A stretch of 15,665 nucleotides of DNA from an uncultured Bacteroides sp. (GTDB lineage: Bacteria > Bacteroidota > Bacteroidia > Bacteroidales > Bacteroidaceae): the NCBI GenBank assembly GCA_900556625.1, contig USPQ01000062.1, forward strand, positions 1 to 15,665, given 5' to 3'. The notes beneath the pieces are model-generated. The model was not told the origin of the DNA. It made no database searches and saw nothing but the letters and a program-made list of their open reading frames with translations. How positions within the stretch are numbered: position 1 is the stretch's first letter; every line of letters starts with the position of its first letter. Made by a program: the position numbers and the translations under genes. Positions 1 to 6,934 of this stretch are shown piece by piece.

Positions 1-863
1 CAAAAGCAAAAGACAAACCGATGGCTTGTAAAGACGCCAAAGGTCGTTTGCGTGTTGCCGCCGGTGTGGGGGTGACTGTCGATACATTGGATCGTATGCA
101 GGCTTTGGTTGATGCGGGTGCGGATGCCATTGTTATTGATACGGCTCACGGACACTCTGCATTCGTTATTGAGAAACTGAGAGAAGCTAAGAAACGCTTC
201 CCGGGCATTGATATTGTTGTAGGTAATATTGCTACCGGAGAAGCTGCTAAGGCCTTGGTGGAAGCTGGTGCTGATGCTGTGAAAGTAGGTATCGGACCGG
301 GATCTATCTGTACGACCCGTGTGGTTGCCGGTGTGGGGGTTCCCCAGCTGTCGGCTGTATATGATGTAGCAAAAGCGCTGAAAGGTACAGGTATTCCTTT
401 GATTGCCGATGGTGGTTTGCGCTATTCCGGTGATGTCGTGAAAGCATTGGCTGCCGGTGGGTATAGTGTAATGATCGGATCATTGGTTGCCGGAACAGAA
501 GAATCTCCGGGTGATACTATTATTTTCAACGGACGTAAATTCAAATCATATCGTGGCATGGGGTCGTTGGAAGCTATGGAGAATGGTTCAAAAGACCGTT
601 ACTTCCAAAGTGGAACAGCTGACGTGAAGAAATTGGTTCCGGAAGGTATTGCTGCCCGTGTTCCTTATAAGGGTACATTGTTCGAAGTTGTTTATCAATT
701 AACAGGTGGTTTGCGTGCAGGTATGGGATATTGTGGTGCTGCCAATATTGAAAAACTTCACGATGCCAAATTTACCCGTATCACAAATGCCGGTGTAATG
801 GAAAGTCATCCGCACGATGTGACGATTACCAGTGAATCGCCTAATTATAGCCGTCCGGAATAA
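1..863 (+). CDS. guaB: IMP dehydrogenase, C-terminal part (5' end outside window)
   Basis: This is the catalytic TIM-barrel portion of inosine-5'-monophosphate dehydrogenase, which oxidises IMP to XMP with NAD+ in the committed step of cytosolic GMP synthesis. The reading frame is open to the window edge (codons for KAKDKP precede the first ATG at 21), so that ATG is internal. Visible hallmarks are the catalytic-loop motif GPGSICTTR with its nucleophilic Cys (codon 309-311), the phosphate-binding IPLIADGGLRYSGD segment, SLVAGTEESPG, the YRGMGSLEAM loop, the flap residues around DRYFQ and the usual C-terminal SRPE ending at the stop codon 861-863. About 287 of an expected ~490 residues are present; the CBS domains would lie upstream. 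No truncation or frameshift is seen. The next plus-strand gene starts about 130 bases downstream, after a repeat-rich gap. Confidence 0.97.
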   Translation, partial: KAKDKPMACKDAKGRLRVAAGVGVTVDTLDRMQALVDAGADAIVIDTAHGHSAFVIEKLREAKKRFPGIDIVVGNIATGEAAKALVEAGADAVKVGIGPGSICTTRVVAGVGVPQLSAVYDVAKALKGTGIPLIADGGLRYSGDVVKALAAGGYSVMIGSLVAGTEESPGDTIIFNGRKFKSYRGMGSLEAMENGSKDRYFQSGTADVKKLVPEGIAARVPYKGTLFEVVYQLTGGLRAGMGYCGAANIEKLHDAKFTRITNAGVMESHPHDVTITSESPNYSRPE

Positions 864-874
864 CAGCATATATA

Positions 875-945
875 AACGGTGAACTATTAACGGTGAACGG
901 TGAACAGACTGTGTCGATCTGCAGGGTGTTCGCTGCTCACCGTTC
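875..945. repeat. Three AACGGTGAAC direct repeats with an inverted copy
   Basis: The 10-mer AACGGTGAAC occurs three times, at 875-884, 889-898 and 896-905, the last two overlapping. An inverted partner, CTGCTCACCGTTC, lies at 933-945 and pairs with 895-907 (GAACGGTGAACAG) at 12 of 13 positions around a 25-base loop. The hairpin directly follows guaB and could act as a transcript-end or processing structure. No clean U-run follows it, so it is not a convincing intrinsic terminator. It could equally be a dispersed intergenic repeat. Confidence 0.5.
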
Positions 946-996
946 GTTGTTTATGGAGTTAATGTTTGGTTTTTAGAGTTTGGAAAATAAGAATTG

Positions 997-2544
997 ATGA
1001 TGAAAAGAGGTCTGCTTGTAGCTTGGTTTTGGTTTTTCGGTATCTCGGTCTTTGCACAGGAAGACCCGGTGCTGATGCGGGTGAATGGAAAAGATATACT
1101 TCGTTCGGAGTTTGAGTATTCGTATCGGCATCGGACTGGTAATGCAGATGCAAAACTCTCTCCGAAGGAATATGCGGAACTTTTCGCTCAATCGAAATTG
1201 AAGGTTGAAGCGGCCAAAGTTGCAGGACTTGATACGACTACTGTGTTCCGAAAACTACAGGAAGCGTGGCGAAGTCAGTTGCTCAAATCTTATTTGACGG
1301 ATAAGCAGGTATTGGATAGTTGTATTCGTGTTCTGTATCAGGATAGAGGTTTGAAAGGATTGGGGAGTCGGGTGCGGATAATGCAAATTTTCAAATATCT
1401 GCCTCAGACAATAACTGCCAAGCATTTGGAGGAAGAGAAAAACCGAATAGATTCTATCTGGCAGTCGCTAAGGACTCAGTCAGATTTGGATTTTGCCCGT
1501 TTGGTGGAAATGTACTCGGAGGATAAGCGTAGTATGTGGTTGGAACGTTTGCAAACAACGAGCGAATTTGAAAATGTAGCTTTTTCTTTGTCAACAGGAG
1601 AAATATCCCATCCTTTCTTTACTCCGGAAGGGCTTCATATTATAAAAGTGATTGACCGGAAAGAAAATCCTTCGTATGGAGAGGTTTATGAGAAGTTGGC
1701 AGAACGTTTGATACGTAAGGAGGGGGTGGATAAAGCTACGGAAACCATAGTGGAACGACTAAAAAGAGACTGGCAATATGCTCCCAATCCGAGTGGCATG
1801 AACGAGTTGTTGACAATTGGCAGAACGGAGCAGACTTTGTTTACAATCGACGGACAGGTATATTCGGGAGAGATGTTCAAGCAGTTTGCTTCTTCGCATC
1901 CGCAGGCGGTGAAGCGGCAACTGAATGGATTTATAGCAAAGTCGTTATTGGACTATGAAGGTAAGAATATAGAGCGGAAACATCCGGAAGTCCGCTATGC
2001 TTTGCAGAAAGTTACTGATAAGTATCTCATAGCAGAGGTAACTCGTCAGAAAGTGGATTTGCCTGCCATAAATGACCGGGCAGGACTAGCAACTTATTTT
2101 AAATTTCACACTTCGGATTATCGTTGGGATAGTCCGCGATATAAAGGTGCTATTCTTCATTGCGTTGATAAAAAAACGTCGAAGCAGGCTAAAAAACTAT
2201 TGAAGAAAACCCCGGAAAAAGAATGGGCGGAAGTACTTCGGCAAACTTTTAATACATCCGGAGAAGAAAAGATAAAAGTTGAACAGGGAATTTTTGCCGA
2301 CGGGGATAATAAATATATAGATAAACTGGTTTTTAAGAAGGGGGATTTTGAACCTCTAATGTCTTATCCTTTTACTGTTGTTGTCGGCAAAAAACAGAAA
2401 GGCCCGGATGATTATCGAGAGGTAATAGAACAGGTCCGGAAGGATTATCGAAGCTATCTTAACGCATTCTGGATGCGGGAATTGCAGGATTTCGGTAAGG
2501 TTGAAATAAACCAAGAGGTTTTAAAAACCGTTAATAATAACTGA
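997..2544 (+). CDS. Periplasmic peptidyl-prolyl isomerase-like protein with degenerate parvulin domain
   Basis: The predicted product is an exported SurA/PpiC-type folding factor of 515 residues. A TTG (994) and two ATGs (997, 1000) are in tandem; an ATG start is preferred. The signal peptide is basic then hydrophobic (MMKRGLLVAWFWFFGISVFAQ), with likely cleavage near SVFA/Q. A helical SurA-N-like region follows (VLMRVNGKDILRSEFEYSYR...). Residues ~125-223 match the parvulin pattern: RVRIMQIF strand, DFARLVEMYSED helix, ENVAFSLSTGEIS and PEGLHIIKVIDRKE. The usual glycine-rich turn after SED (G-G-x-LG) is replaced by KRSMWLERLQ, so catalytic activity is doubtful and a chaperone role is more likely. 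The C-terminal half (~290-515) is not matched to any domain I recognise. It is the first of three related genes in a row, which suggests work on outer-membrane protein assembly. Function is inferred from family only. Confidence 0.85.
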   Translation: MMKRGLLVAWFWFFGISVFAQEDPVLMRVNGKDILRSEFEYSYRHRTGNADAKLSPKEYAELFAQSKLKVEAAKVAGLDTTTVFRKLQEAWRSQLLKSYLTDKQVLDSCIRVLYQDRGLKGLGSRVRIMQIFKYLPQTITAKHLEEEKNRIDSIWQSLRTQSDLDFARLVEMYSEDKRSMWLERLQTTSEFENVAFSLSTGEISHPFFTPEGLHIIKVIDRKENPSYGEVYEKLAERLIRKEGVDKATETIVERLKRDWQYAPNPSGMNELLTIGRTEQTLFTIDGQVYSGEMFKQFASSHPQAVKRQLNGFIAKSLLDYEGKNIERKHPEVRYALQKVTDKYLIAEVTRQKVDLPAINDRAGLATYFKFHTSDYRWDSPRYKGAILHCVDKKTSKQAKKLLKKTPEKEWAEVLRQTFNTSGEEKIKVEQGIFADGDNKYIDKLVFKKGDFEPLMSYPFTVVVGKKQKGPDDYREVIEQVRKDYRSYLNAFWMRELQDFGKVEINQEVLKTVNNN

Positions 2545-2561
2545 TGTAACCGATTATTCAC

Positions 2562-2569
2562 TATCTTCG
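2562..2569 (+). promoter_or_regulatory. Possible Bacteroides -7 element (TATCTTCG)
   Basis: TATCTTCG differs by one base from the Bacteroides -7 consensus TAnnTTTG and lies 30 bases before the lipoprotein ATG at 2599, in the widest gap between the three folding-factor genes. I see no TTTG-like -33 box at the expected 19-21 base spacing. This is a tentative internal promoter only. Confidence 0.22.
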
Positions 2570-2598
2570 TACCTTAAATAAGTAGATTTCAGTTGACA

Positions 2599-3444
2599 AT
2601 GCGAATATTAGTCCTCTTACTGATTACCCTTCTCGGTTGTGGGGCGTGCAAGGAACAGCGCGACCACAAAGGAAAGACTCCTTTGGTAGAGGTGGACGGT
2701 AACTTTTTGTATAAAGAAGATTTGATGTCCGTGCTTCCTGTCGGGTTGTCAAAAGATGATAGTATTCTCTTCACCGAGCATTATATTCGTAGCTGGACGG
2801 AAGAAATCTTATTGTATGAAAAAGCGGCAAACAATATTCCGGACAATGTCGATGTGGACAAACTGGTGGAAAATTATCGGAAAGCGTTGATTATGCATAC
2901 TTATCAGCAAGAATTGATAAACCAGAAGTTGACGAATGATATCTCCGAACAAGAAATTACGGATTATTACGGACAGAACAAGGAACTGTTCAAATTGGAG
3001 AATCCGTTGATTAAGGGGTTGTTTATCAAAGTGCCGTTGACGGCTCCCCAACTGAATAATGTGCGCAGGTGGTATAAATCTGATAAACAGGATGCTATTG
3101 AAAGTCTTGAAAAATATAGTTTGCAGAATGCGGTGAAATATGAGTACTTTTACGACAAATGGGTATCCGTGACGGATGTGTTGGATATGATTCCGTTGAA
3201 AGTGGAAGCTCCGGAAGAATATGTGAATAAACACCGTCAGATAGAATTGAAAGATACGGCATTCTGTTATTTCCTGAATGTGAGTGATTATCGTGGAGCG
3301 GGAGAGGAAAAACCGTATGAGTTTGCCCGTCCGGAAGTGAAAGACCTGCTGGTCAATCAAAAGCGGGTAGATTTTATGGAACGAGTGAAGAATGATCTCT
3401 ATCAGCAGGCAGTAAGCAAGAAGAAGATTATATATAATTATTAA
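2599..3444 (+). CDS. SurA-N-like lipoprotein without a recognisable parvulin domain
   Basis: This 281-residue lipoprotein begins at ATG 2599; an in-frame TTG at 2593 would add two residues. The N-terminus MRILVLLLITLLGCGACKE has a short hydrophobic segment and a lipobox (LLGC, Cys14); a second Cys follows at 17. Residues ~27-130 resemble the N-terminal helical chaperone module of SurA/PpiC proteins: a VEVDGNFLYKEDL start, a long helix pair, then a DISEQEITDYYGQNKELFK segment as found just before parvulin domains. The region where a parvulin domain would sit (~135-230) has no HIL/HII strand, no glycine-rich turn and no GxHxxKV ending. It may therefore be a membrane-anchored substrate-holding factor. 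The gap to the upstream gene is 54 bases and to surA downstream 9 bases, so co-expression with surA is very likely. Function is inferred from similarity to its neighbours. Confidence 0.8.
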   Translation: MRILVLLLITLLGCGACKEQRDHKGKTPLVEVDGNFLYKEDLMSVLPVGLSKDDSILFTEHYIRSWTEEILLYEKAANNIPDNVDVDKLVENYRKALIMHTYQQELINQKLTNDISEQEITDYYGQNKELFKLENPLIKGLFIKVPLTAPQLNNVRRWYKSDKQDAIESLEKYSLQNAVKYEYFYDKWVSVTDVLDMIPLKVEAPEEYVNKHRQIELKDTAFCYFLNVSDYRGAGEEKPYEFARPEVKDLLVNQKRVDFMERVKNDLYQQAVSKKKIIYNY

Positions 3445-3453
3445 ATACAAAGA

Positions 3454-4836
3454 ATGAAGAAGTTTGTGAACTTTAGATTTGTTGTTACCCTTGTCCTGGC
3501 AGTTTTTGCTAACGTGGTAACTTATGCCCAGGACAACGTGGTTGATGAAGTAGTTTGGGTAGTAGGTGACGAAGCTATTTTAAAATCAGATGTAGAAGAG
3601 GCTCGTATGGACGCCTTGTATAATGGACGCAGATTCGACGGCGATCCATATTGTGTGATTCCCGAAGAAATCGCTGTTCAGAAGTTATTCCTGCATCAGG
3701 CAAAGTTGGATAGTATTGAGGTTTCCGAAGCGGAAATCATCCAGCAAGTAGATATGCTGACTAATATGTACATTCAGCAGATCGGTTCAAGAGAGAAAAT
3801 GGAGGAGTATTTCAATAAGACTTCCGCTCAGATTCGTGAAACACTGCGTGATAATGCACGAGACAGATTGACAGTACAGAAGATGCAGCAGAAATTAGTC
3901 GGGGAAATCAAAGTAACTCCGGCAGAAGTACGCCGTTACTTCAAAGACCTTCCGCAGGATAGTATCCCTTACATTCCGACGCAGGTAGAAGTGCAGATTA
4001 TCACGCTGCAACCTAAAATTCCTGTTGCAGAAATCGAAGATGTGAAGAAAAGGCTGCGCGACTATACGGATCGTGTGACAAAAGGAGAAATCGACTTCTC
4101 AACGTTGGCCCGTTTGTATTCCGAGGATAAGGCATCTGCCATAAAAGGCGGCGAATGCGGATTCATGGGACGTGGTATGATGGACCCTTCTTATGCGAAT
4201 GTGGCATTCAGTTTGCAGGATCCGAAGAAAGTCTCCAAGATTGTTGAGTCTGAATTCGGTTATCATATTATCCAGTTGATTGAGAAGCGTGGCGACCGTG
4301 TCAATACCCGTCACATTCTGTTGCGTCCGAAAGTTTCGGAAAAAGAACTGACAGAGGCTTGTGCACGTCTGGATTCTATTGCTGATGATATCCGTGCAAA
4401 TAAGTTCTCGTTCGATGAAGCAGCTGCCGTTATTTCACATGATAAAGATACTCGTAATAATCATGGTATCATGGTGAATATCAATGAAAATTCAGGAGTG
4501 ACTACTTCTAAATTCCAAATGCAGGATCTACCTCAAGATGTTGCCAAAGTGGTAGACAAGATGAACGTTGGAGAGATTTCCAAAGCATTTACAATGATTA
4601 ATGAGAAAGACGGAAAGGAAGTTTGTGCGATTGTGAAACTGAAGGCAAAAATCAACGGTCATAAAGCGACTATTGCAGAGGACTATCAGGACTTGAAAGA
4701 AATTGTAATGGATAAACGCCGCGAAGAAATGTTGCACAAGTGGATTCTGGATAAGCAGAAACATACTTATGTACGTATCAACGAAAACTGGCAGAAGTGT
4801 GACTTCAAGTATCCGGGTTGGATTAAGAAGGATTGA
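3454..4836 (+). CDS. surA: Periplasmic chaperone/peptidyl-prolyl cis-trans isomerase SurA
   Basis: This 460-residue protein has the SurA layout and should escort unfolded outer-membrane beta-barrel proteins through the periplasm to the assembly machinery. The signal peptide (1-25, ending VVTYA/Q) is followed by the SurA-N helical module (~28-165; DEVVWVVGDEAILKSDVEEA, as in known SurA starts). Parvulin domain 1 spans ~176-279, with VEVQIITLQP, DFSTLARLYSED, the glycine-rich KGGECGFMGRG, YANVAFSL and ESEFGYHIIQLIEKRGD, and looks intact. Parvulin domain 2 spans ~282-397, with RVNTRHILLRP and FSFDEAAAVISHD, then NNHGIMVN in place of the glycine turn, so it is more degenerate. The C-terminal helix ends in KYPGWIKKD. 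Two parvulin domains and ~460 residues fit SurA better than PpiD or PrsA. Spacing of 9 bases before and 21 bases after indicates an operon with the flanking genes. Confidence 0.9.
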   Translation: MKKFVNFRFVVTLVLAVFANVVTYAQDNVVDEVVWVVGDEAILKSDVEEARMDALYNGRRFDGDPYCVIPEEIAVQKLFLHQAKLDSIEVSEAEIIQQVDMLTNMYIQQIGSREKMEEYFNKTSAQIRETLRDNARDRLTVQKMQQKLVGEIKVTPAEVRRYFKDLPQDSIPYIPTQVEVQIITLQPKIPVAEIEDVKKRLRDYTDRVTKGEIDFSTLARLYSEDKASAIKGGECGFMGRGMMDPSYANVAFSLQDPKKVSKIVESEFGYHIIQLIEKRGDRVNTRHILLRPKVSEKELTEACARLDSIADDIRANKFSFDEAAAVISHDKDTRNNHGIMVNINENSGVTTSKFQMQDLPQDVAKVVDKMNVGEISKAFTMINEKDGKEVCAIVKLKAKINGHKATIAEDYQDLKEIVMDKRREEMLHKWILDKQKHTYVRINENWQKCDFKYPGWIKKD

Positions 4837-4857
4837 TGTTTAACAGCTTGACTTTAT

Positions 4858-6576
4858 ATGCTGAAACAAAATAAAAAAGATAAACAAGACAGGCATAGAT
4901 GGCTCCTAATAGGCTTTCTATGCCTGTTTGGCGTATGTCTTGTAGCGCAGGTGCGTCCTACAGAGCAAAAAACGAAGGCAACCGGCACATCTACAAAATC
5001 GGTTGCAGACACATCCAAAACAACGAAGAAGCAGCCGGAGAATAAGAAAACGAAGGTTTATTTGCTGCATGCTGATGAAGGTCAGGCGGATAAGTTAGCT
5101 CGTCCTGATGTGCAAGTGCTGATTGGTAATGTGAAAATGCGTCACGATAGCATGTATATGTATTGTGACAGTGCGTTGATCTTTGAGAAAACCAATTCAG
5201 TTGAGGCTTTCAGTAATGTACGTATGGAGCAGGGAGATACGCTGTTCATTTACGGTGATTATCTTTACTATGATGGAATGACTCAGATTGCGCAGCTCCG
5301 TGAAAATGTAAAGATGATAAACCGGAACACGACGCTGCTGACGGATAGTTTGAACTACGACCGTCTTTATGACCTCGGATATTATTTCGAGGGGGGGACG
5401 TTGATGGACGAGGAAAATGTGTTGACTTCCGATTGGGGTGAATACAGTCCGGCTACCAAACAATCCGTGTTCAACCATGATGTGAAGTTGGTTAATCCGA
5501 AGTTTGTGTTGACTTCCGATACATTAAGGTATAACACAGAAAATAAGATTGCCGTAATTCTCGGACCTTCGAATATCGTTAGTGATAATAATCATATCTA
5601 TTCGGAGCGTGGATTCTATAATACAATGACCGAACAAGCGGAACTGTTAGACCGTTCCATATTGACAAACCAAGGGAAGAAATTGGTGGGTGATAGCTTA
5701 TTTTATGACCGGTTGGCCGGATATGGTGAAGCATTCGACAATGTGAAAATGACAGATACGATCAACAAGAACATGTTGACGGGCGATTACTGTTTCTATA
5801 ACGAACTGACCGACTCTGCTTTTGCTACCAAGCGTGCCGTGGCCATTGACTATTCGCAGGGTGACAGTCTTTTTATGCATGGTGATACTCTGCAAATGGT
5901 TTCCTATAACTTGAATACAGATTCTCTGTACCGGTTGATGAAAGCTTATCATAAAGTACGTATGTATCGTACGGATGTGCAGGGAGTATGCGATTCACTG
6001 GTTTATAACTCAAAAGATTCTTGCATGACTATGTATGTTGACCCTATTCTTTGGAATGAAGGTCAGCAGTTGCTTGGTGAGCAGATCAAGATTTATATGA
6101 ATGACAGTACTATCGACTGGGCCCACATTATCAATCAGGCGTTGACGGTAGAGATGAAAGACTCCATTCATTATAACCAAGTGTCCGGTAAGGAGATGAA
6201 AGCCTATTTTGAAAATGGGGATATGCGGCATATCGAAGTGATTGGTAATGTGCTGACGGCCTTTTATCCGGAAGAAAAAGACAGTACGATGACCGGATTC
6301 AACTGTCTGGAAGGGAGCTTGCTCCATCTTTATATGAAAGACAAGAAGATGGAGAAAGGATTATTTGTGGGAAAGTCCAACGGTACGATGTATCCCATGG
6401 ATCAGATACCGCCCGATAAGTTACGTCTGCCTACATTCTCCTGGTTTGATTATGTGCGTCCGCTGAATAAAGAGGACATTTTCAACTGGAGAGGCAAGCG
6501 GGAAGGCGAAATGCTGAAACCGACAACTGACCGGCGGCCAAAGACAAATAAGCGAAACTTAATTAATATGAAGTAG
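4858..6576 (+). CDS. Long OstA/LptA-like periplasmic protein
   Basis: The 572-residue product resembles the OstA (LptA/LptD N-domain) superfamily, whose beta-jellyroll repeats form the periplasmic bridge carrying lipopolysaccharide to the outer membrane. A short basic N-tail (KQNKKDKQDRHR) precedes a hydrophobic segment (15-31, ending LVAQ), a signal peptide or anchor. A Thr/Lys-rich linker (~33-66) leads into the OstA core (~67-500) with successive beta-strand units: VQVLIGNVKMRHDSMYMYCD, DTLFIYGDYLYYDG, LREN/VKMINRNTTLLTD, DTLRYN, GDSLFYD and GDTLQM. The recurring D-(S/T)-L-x-Y motif marks the repeats. It is about three times the length of E. coli LptA (~185 residues), as is common for the Bacteroidota version. 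Its place directly after surA fits outer-membrane biogenesis: SurA for proteins, OstA for lipopolysaccharide or lipooligosaccharide. The stop is one base before the next start. Role as an LPS bridge is inferred. Confidence 0.85.
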   Translation: MLKQNKKDKQDRHRWLLIGFLCLFGVCLVAQVRPTEQKTKATGTSTKSVADTSKTTKKQPENKKTKVYLLHADEGQADKLARPDVQVLIGNVKMRHDSMYMYCDSALIFEKTNSVEAFSNVRMEQGDTLFIYGDYLYYDGMTQIAQLRENVKMINRNTTLLTDSLNYDRLYDLGYYFEGGTLMDEENVLTSDWGEYSPATKQSVFNHDVKLVNPKFVLTSDTLRYNTENKIAVILGPSNIVSDNNHIYSERGFYNTMTEQAELLDRSILTNQGKKLVGDSLFYDRLAGYGEAFDNVKMTDTINKNMLTGDYCFYNELTDSAFATKRAVAIDYSQGDSLFMHGDTLQMVSYNLNTDSLYRLMKAYHKVRMYRTDVQGVCDSLVYNSKDSCMTMYVDPILWNEGQQLLGEQIKIYMNDSTIDWAHIINQALTVEMKDSIHYNQVSGKEMKAYFENGDMRHIEVIGNVLTAFYPEEKDSTMTGFNCLEGSLLHLYMKDKKMEKGLFVGKSNGTMYPMDQIPPDKLRLPTFSWFDYVRPLNKEDIFNWRGKREGEMLKPTTDRRPKTNKRNLINMK

Positions 6577-6577
6577 T

Positions 6578-6880
6578 ATGGGAATGTTTTTCAATTCGAT
6601 GAGAAAACCTCGTGGCTTTAATCATCAATACATTTATGTAGACGAGCGAAAGGAGAAGCTCGCTAAAATGGAAGAGAAAGCGAAGCGCGATTTGGGAATG
6701 CTTCCTGAAAAAGAATTTAAGCCGGAAGATATCCGTGGCAAGTTTGTTGAAGGAACAACGCACCTGAAACGCCGGAAGGCTAGCGGGCGTAAACCTGTCT
6801 CTTTCGGAATCATATTGATTATCATTGCTTTCCTTATCTATCTGTGGCATTATTTGGCAACGGGAAGCTGGAGTTTCTAA
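6578..6880 (+). CDS. Small conserved-type membrane-anchored protein, unknown function
   Basis: This 100-residue protein begins one base after the OstA-like stop codon, so translation is probably coupled. The N-terminal ~70 residues are very charged (FNHQYIYVDERKEKLAKMEE, then KRDLGMLPEKEFKPEDIRG) with predicted helix around 22-40. A single C-terminal membrane helix lies at ~74-94 (VSFGIILIIIAFLIYLWHYL), followed by a short tail (ATGSWSF). The basic HLKRRKASGRK stretch just before the helix predicts a cytoplasmic N-terminus with the tail outside, as in tail-anchored proteins. I do not recognise a named family. Its position between an LPS-transport-type gene and mutL suggests an envelope role. 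The coding case rests on length, coupling, absence of interruption and clear topology. Confidence 0.75.
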   Translation: MGMFFNSMRKPRGFNHQYIYVDERKEKLAKMEEKAKRDLGMLPEKEFKPEDIRGKFVEGTTHLKRRKASGRKPVSFGIILIIIAFLIYLWHYLATGSWSF

Positions 6881-6895
6881 AGGAAAGAATTTATT

Positions 6896-6909
6896 AGTAG
6901 TCGACTACT
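6896..6909. repeat. 14-bp perfect palindrome upstream of mutL
   Basis: AGTAGTCGACTACT is a perfect 14-bp palindrome within the 54-base gap between the 100-residue membrane protein and mutL. It could be a small operator or a weak hairpin, but no U-run follows and no promoter boxes are clear. It may be chance. Confidence 0.3.
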
Positions 6910-6934
6910 TAACTGATTTACTGCTTAACGAACT

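Noticed and set aside
994..996. TTG start for the first folding-factor gene (and likewise TTG 2593 for the lipoprotein)
   Set aside because: Each TTG is followed within two codons by an ATG that gives a normal signal peptide, so the ATG starts are preferred.
2809..3450. 213-codon open frame on the minus strand
   Set aside because: Antisense to the lipoprotein gene; composition (Ile/Phe/His/Gln-rich) is typical of a reverse-strand shadow.
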